NCBI RefSeq assembly: GCF_900618535.1
Contig: NZ_UYJA01000005.1
Location: 1-64,000 of the forward strand
DNA from: Pseudomonas bubulae
Lineage (GTDB): Bacteria > Pseudomonadota > Gammaproteobacteria > Pseudomonadales > Pseudomonadaceae
Reading direction: 5' to 3'
Length of the DNA stretch: 64,000 nt
The translations under genes and the position numbers were made by a program. Position 1 is the stretch's first letter. Every line of letters starts with the position of its first letter. Positions 60,768 to 64,000 of the stretch are shown in pieces. Under the pieces are notes generated by a model, which was not told where the DNA came from, ran no database searches, and saw only the letters and a list, made by a program, of their open reading frames with translations.

Positions 60768-61835
60768 TTAGCCTTGCGACAACAATTGACGCAAGTCCAT
60801 GACCGCCGCGTTGGCGCGGGAAATATAGTTGGCCATGACCAGCGAATGGTTGGCCAGCACGCCATAGCCACTGCCATTGAGGATCATCGGGCTCCAGACC
60901 GGTTCTTGCGCCGCTTCCAGCTCGCGAATGATCTGGCGCACGCTGACCGTGGCGTTCTTTTTCGCCAGCACATCGGCAAAGTCGACCTCAATGGCACGCA
61001 GCAAGTGTGACAGCGCCCAGGCCTGACCACGGGCTTCATAGAACACGTTGTCGATCTGCATCCACGGGGTTTCTACCACCTCTTCATCCACCACCGGCAC
61101 CTGACCCGGTTGCAGGCTTTCGGTTTTCAGCGCGCTGTTGAGCTTGACCCGACCCACGCTGGCCGACAGGCGTTGCGACAGGGAGCCCAGACGGGTGCCG
61201 ACATCACCCAACCAGTTGTTGAGGTTGTCGGCGCGGGCATAGAACAGGGCGTTTTTCTGATTCGGGTCAGACAGGCGTGCCTGATAACGGCTCAGGGAAT
61301 TGATGCCTTCCTGGTATTCGGATTCGCTGGACGGCAGCATCCAGCTTTTGTTGTCGAAGTTGAAACGCGGCTCGGCCTTGGCCAGATCGGCATCTTCCGC
61401 AGACTGCGACTGTGAACGGGCGAAGTCTTTGCGCAGGGCGCGGGTCAGGTCGCGCACCTGCACCAGAACGCCGTATTCCCAGCTAGGGATGTTGTCCAGA
61501 AAAATGCCCGGTGGAAAACGGTCATTGGACAGGTAACCGCCCGGCTTGCTCAGCAATGTGCCGGCCACGGTCTTGAGGGTTTCGACGGTGGTGAAGCCAG
61601 GCACCATCTGCTTGCCTTCTTTTTCGGCCGCCAATTGCGCGTTTTGCTGCACCGGGAACAGATCCGGCTCCTGGCTCCAGTACCAGCCCAGACCCAGGTT
61701 CACCAGCACAAAAATCCCTACCAGCACCGCGATGGAACGGCTCAGCAGGATGCTCTTGAAATAGCCACGCGACTGTATTTTGGGCTCTTTGACCGATTCG
61801 CGGGCTGTGCCCTCACGTTTTTTCCAGTCCAGCAT
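60768..61835 (-). CDS. DUF2333 family membrane protein
   Basis: This 355-aa protein has a basic N-terminus, one TM segment near residues 30-52 (SIAVLVGIFVLVNLGLGWYW) and a long extracytoplasmic domain with helical segments. It matches the DUF2333 protein at this position in P. aeruginosa (between the NUDIX and GcbA genes). No function is known. The NUDIX gene follows after 3 bp. Confidence 0.88.
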   Translation of the reverse strand: MLDWKKREGTARESVKEPKIQSRGYFKSILLSRSIAVLVGIFVLVNLGLGWYWSQEPDLFPVQQNAQLAAEKEGKQMVPGFTTVETLKTVAGTLLSKPGGYLSNDRFPPGIFLDNIPSWEYGVLVQVRDLTRALRKDFARSQSQSAEDADLAKAEPRFNFDNKSWMLPSSESEYQEGINSLSRYQARLSDPNQKNALFYARADNLNNWLGDVGTRLGSLSQRLSASVGRVKLNSALKTESLQPGQVPVVDEEVVETPWMQIDNVFYEARGQAWALSHLLRAIEVDFADVLAKKNATVSVRQIIRELEAAQEPVWSPMILNGSGYGVLANHSLVMANYISRANAAVMDLRQLLSQG

Positions 61836-62078
61836 GGCTATATCCTTTCATATGCTTGATTCAACGGTTCGACCACAACCCTAACCCATCGTGCCTTGCA
61901 TGCACGCTTTTTATCTCAGGGGGCCACTACGCCCGGCACTATAGAACAAGCGCACAGGTGATGGGCAATATGGCTGCCCGACAGTTAATTTCAAGGAGAA
62001 ACTCGTAGATTTGCAATGAGCTGCTAGCATAGAGCCATCATTCGATTTCAGCATGCCTCCCTACCCAGCAGCCAGGTT

Positions 62079-63722
62079 ATGACCGAGCAAGAAGATCCCA
62101 GTCGCGAGCGTCTGAAAAACCACTTTGCCCAGCGTGTCACCCACCAGGCCCGCCAGATCCTTGAGATCTGGCAACGTCTGCAGGCCAATGAGTGGTCGCC
62201 TGCCGGCCTGGCCGAGCTCGACGACGCCAATTTGCGCCTGCTGCGCTTTGCCGAGCGCTTCGAGCAACCGGAGCATACCGCGCTGGCGCGGGCCATCGGC
62301 CTGGCGCTGCAGGACATGGCCGCCAACCAGAGCCGCCTGAGCAGCTCGATCATCACCGAACTCAATCGCCTTATGCAGCGCCTGTCACGCACCGGCCTGC
62401 GTCAGGGCGACTTGATGGGAAATATCAACCTGCCACCGCTGCGCAAGCCGGTGTATATCCTGCTGCAAGACCTGCCGCGCGCCGACCGACTAGCCAGGCA
62501 GCTGGAGTTTTTCGAGCTCAGCGCCCAGGCGATCAGCAGCCCGGCAGCATTTCGTCAGGCCATGGCCGAGCGTCATCCGGCCGCCATTGTGATGGACGTG
62601 GACTTTGCCAGCCCCGGTTTTGGCCTTGAACTGGCCGCCCAGGCCCAGACCGGTCTTGAGCAAAAATTGCCGCTGCTGTTTTTCAGCCTGCATGAAACCG
62701 ACACCCCGACCCGCCTTGCAGCGGTGCGCGCAGGCGGGCAGGCGTTTTTGACCGGCACCCTGGAAGCCTCCAGCCTGATGGAGAAAATCGAGGTGCTGAC
62801 CTGTGTCGCCCAATATGAGCCCTACAAAGTGCTGATCATTGACGACTCCCGGGCCCAGGCGCTGCACACCGAGCGCCTGCTCAACAGCGCAGGCATTGTT
62901 ACCCGCACCCTGATCGATCCGATCCAGGCGATGGCCGAGCTGGCAGACTTCCAGCCAGACCTGATCATCCTCGACATGTACATGCCCTCCTGTACCGGCA
63001 CCGAGCTGGCCAAGGTCATCCGCCACAACGACCGCTACGTCAGCGTGCCAATCATTTATCTGTCGGCCGAAGACGATATGGACAAGCAGCTTGATGCCAT
63101 GAGCGAGGGCGGCGATGACTTCCTGACCAAGCCAATCCAGCCGCGCCATCTGATCACCACCGTACGCAACCGTGCCGTGCGCGCCCGCCATCTCAAGGCG
63201 CGGATGGTGCGCGACAGCCTGACCGGGTTGTACAACCACACCCATATCCTGCAACTGCTCGAAGACTGCACCTTTCGCGCCCGCCGCGAGAACCGCCCCT
63301 TGAGCTTTGCCATGCTCGACCTCGATCACTTCAAGCACGTCAACGATGGCTACGGCCACCCCATGGGCGACCGGGTGATCAAGAGCCTGGCGCTGTTTCT
63401 CAAGCAGCGCCTGCGCAAAAGCGACTTTATTGGCCGCTACGGCGGCGAGGAATTCGCGATTGTGATGCCTGACACCGATCAAGAGTCGGCCTATAAGGTA
63501 CTCAATCAGATTCGCCAGCGCTTTGCCGAAATCCACTACCCGGCCCAGCCCGCAGACCTGTCGTGCTCCTTCAGCGCAGGCGTGGTGCAGATGCAGGGCG
63601 AAGCCGACAGCCTGCAAATGGCCTCCCAGGCCGATGAGGCGCTGTACCGCGCCAAGAACAATGGGCGCAATCAGGTACAACCCTTTCACCAGACAAGGCC
63701 AATTGCCACTATTTGTCCCTGA
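62079..63722 (+). CDS. gcbA: GcbA-type diguanylate cyclase with receiver domains
   Basis: This 547-aa protein has an N-terminal helical region (1-125), a degenerate receiver-like domain (about 128-245), and a second receiver (about 248-370) with Asp in LIILDMYMPS and Lys in FLTKPIQ. The C-terminal GGDEF domain has the active site YGGEEFAIVM and an upstream RxxD inhibitory site (RKSD). It should make cyclic di-GMP and so promote attachment. The P. fluorescens and P. aeruginosa GcbA proteins have this layout and promote early biofilm steps. It has its own promoter gap and is followed by the ctpL-like gene. Confidence 0.93.
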   Translation: MTEQEDPSRERLKNHFAQRVTHQARQILEIWQRLQANEWSPAGLAELDDANLRLLRFAERFEQPEHTALARAIGLALQDMAANQSRLSSSIITELNRLMQRLSRTGLRQGDLMGNINLPPLRKPVYILLQDLPRADRLARQLEFFELSAQAISSPAAFRQAMAERHPAAIVMDVDFASPGFGLELAAQAQTGLEQKLPLLFFSLHETDTPTRLAAVRAGGQAFLTGTLEASSLMEKIEVLTCVAQYEPYKVLIIDDSRAQALHTERLLNSAGIVTRTLIDPIQAMAELADFQPDLIILDMYMPSCTGTELAKVIRHNDRYVSVPIIYLSAEDDMDKQLDAMSEGGDDFLTKPIQPRHLITTVRNRAVRARHLKARMVRDSLTGLYNHTHILQLLEDCTFRARRENRPLSFAMLDLDHFKHVNDGYGHPMGDRVIKSLALFLKQRLRKSDFIGRYGGEEFAIVMPDTDQESAYKVLNQIRQRFAEIHYPAQPADLSCSFSAGVVQMQGEADSLQMASQADEALYRAKNNGRNQVQPFHQTRPIATICP

Positions 63723-63802
63723 TCCCGAGTTTTCGTCACAACGCTGTAACTTAAGTGCAATAACTTTTGCCGCTTCTGACTGTGTAGTAGGCAAAATCCC
63801 AC

Positions 63803-64000
63803 ATGCGCCTCAAGCTGCTAACCAACCTCAACACGCTATTGCTGGTCGCCGTGTGCCTCGCGCTGGGTGCAACCTTGTGGTGGTCACAACAGGCCCTGGA
63901 ACGCCCATTTTTGCTGATGGAACGCTACTTGAGCCTTTCGCAGCAGTTCCACAACACAGTGGCACGCAATATCGAGGACTACCTGGCCAGCGGTGACGCC
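63803..64000 (+). CDS. ctpL: CtpL-like methyl-accepting chemotaxis protein, N-terminal part (cut by window end)
   Basis: 66 codons are visible. The start MRLKLLTNLNTLLLVAVCLA forms a signal anchor/TM, followed by WWSQQALERPFLLMERYL, which opens a periplasmic sensor. The position after gcbA matches ctpL of P. aeruginosa (phosphate and chloroaromatic taxis). Only the first TM and start of the sensor domain are seen, so the signalling domain is not verified. The frame is open to the window end. Confidence 0.75.
   Translation, partial: MRLKLLTNLNTLLLVAVCLALGATLWWSQQALERPFLLMERYLSLSQQFHNTVARNIEDYLASGDA

Overview
The window is chromosomal DNA of a Pseudomonas, most likely of the fluorescens group. 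The evidence is GC-rich codon usage, an rRNA-type leader and tandem promoters at the left edge, many fluorescens-type REP/REPIN elements (core TCGCGAGCAAGCCCGCTCCC), and gene order matching known Pseudomonas blocks. One such block is speA, SUI1, NUDIX, DUF2333, gcbA, ctpL. No prophage, insertion sequence, tRNA or CRISPR array was found.

Region 1 (1-9.7 kb): two promoters fire leftward into a presumed rRNA operon outside the window. They are followed by a beta-alanine catabolic pair (semialdehyde dehydrogenase and beta-alanine:pyruvate aminotransferase) with a divergent LysR gene and a TetR gene. Then come YigZ, a short-chain dehydrogenase, adenine deaminase, and a LysR/quinone-reductase-like divergent pair. 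Region 2 (9.8-19 kb): a Bcr/CflA exporter, a copper module (copZ, an unknown periplasmic protein, copA, cueR, with two CueR-type operators), and a sulfide-detoxification module (TauE/SafE permease, a DUF442-SQR fusion, BigR, persulfide dioxygenase). Region 3 (19-28 kb): RIO-type kinase, AraC regulator, bile-acid-type symporter, a thiolase/FabG-like/MaoC fatty-acid-type cluster, a MazG-like enzyme, cmoM and two DUF4136 lipoproteins.

Region 4 (28.2-47.4 kb) is the most interesting. It is a complete Tad/Flp pilus locus: tadG-like, PprA-type sensor kinase, TadE-like pseudopilin, prepilin peptidase, PprB, rcpC-rcpA-tadZ-tadA-tadB-tadC-tadD-DUF3613, flp, and a single-domain response regulator. It is followed by a two-partner-secretion-type outer-membrane transporter (TpsB) and a large glycine-rich lipoprotein. 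No TpsA exoprotein is present. A conserved motif around GGATTAATACTTTG lies upstream of tadG, pprB, flp and the glycine-rich lipoprotein. This suggests that one regulator, plausibly PprB, controls pilus, regulator and lipoprotein together. The lipoprotein plus TpsB is the best candidate for an undescribed surface or matrix system.

Region 5 (47.5-64 kb): pbpC and an alpha-2-macroglobulin lipoprotein (normally neighbours) are split by a small membrane protein and a 570-bp inverted-repeat element. After these come a MATE transporter, speA, SUI1, NUDIX, DUF2333, the diguanylate cyclase gcbA, and the 5' end of a ctpL-like chemoreceptor gene cut by the window edge. All assignments rest on reading motifs and recalled family knowledge; no database search was run.
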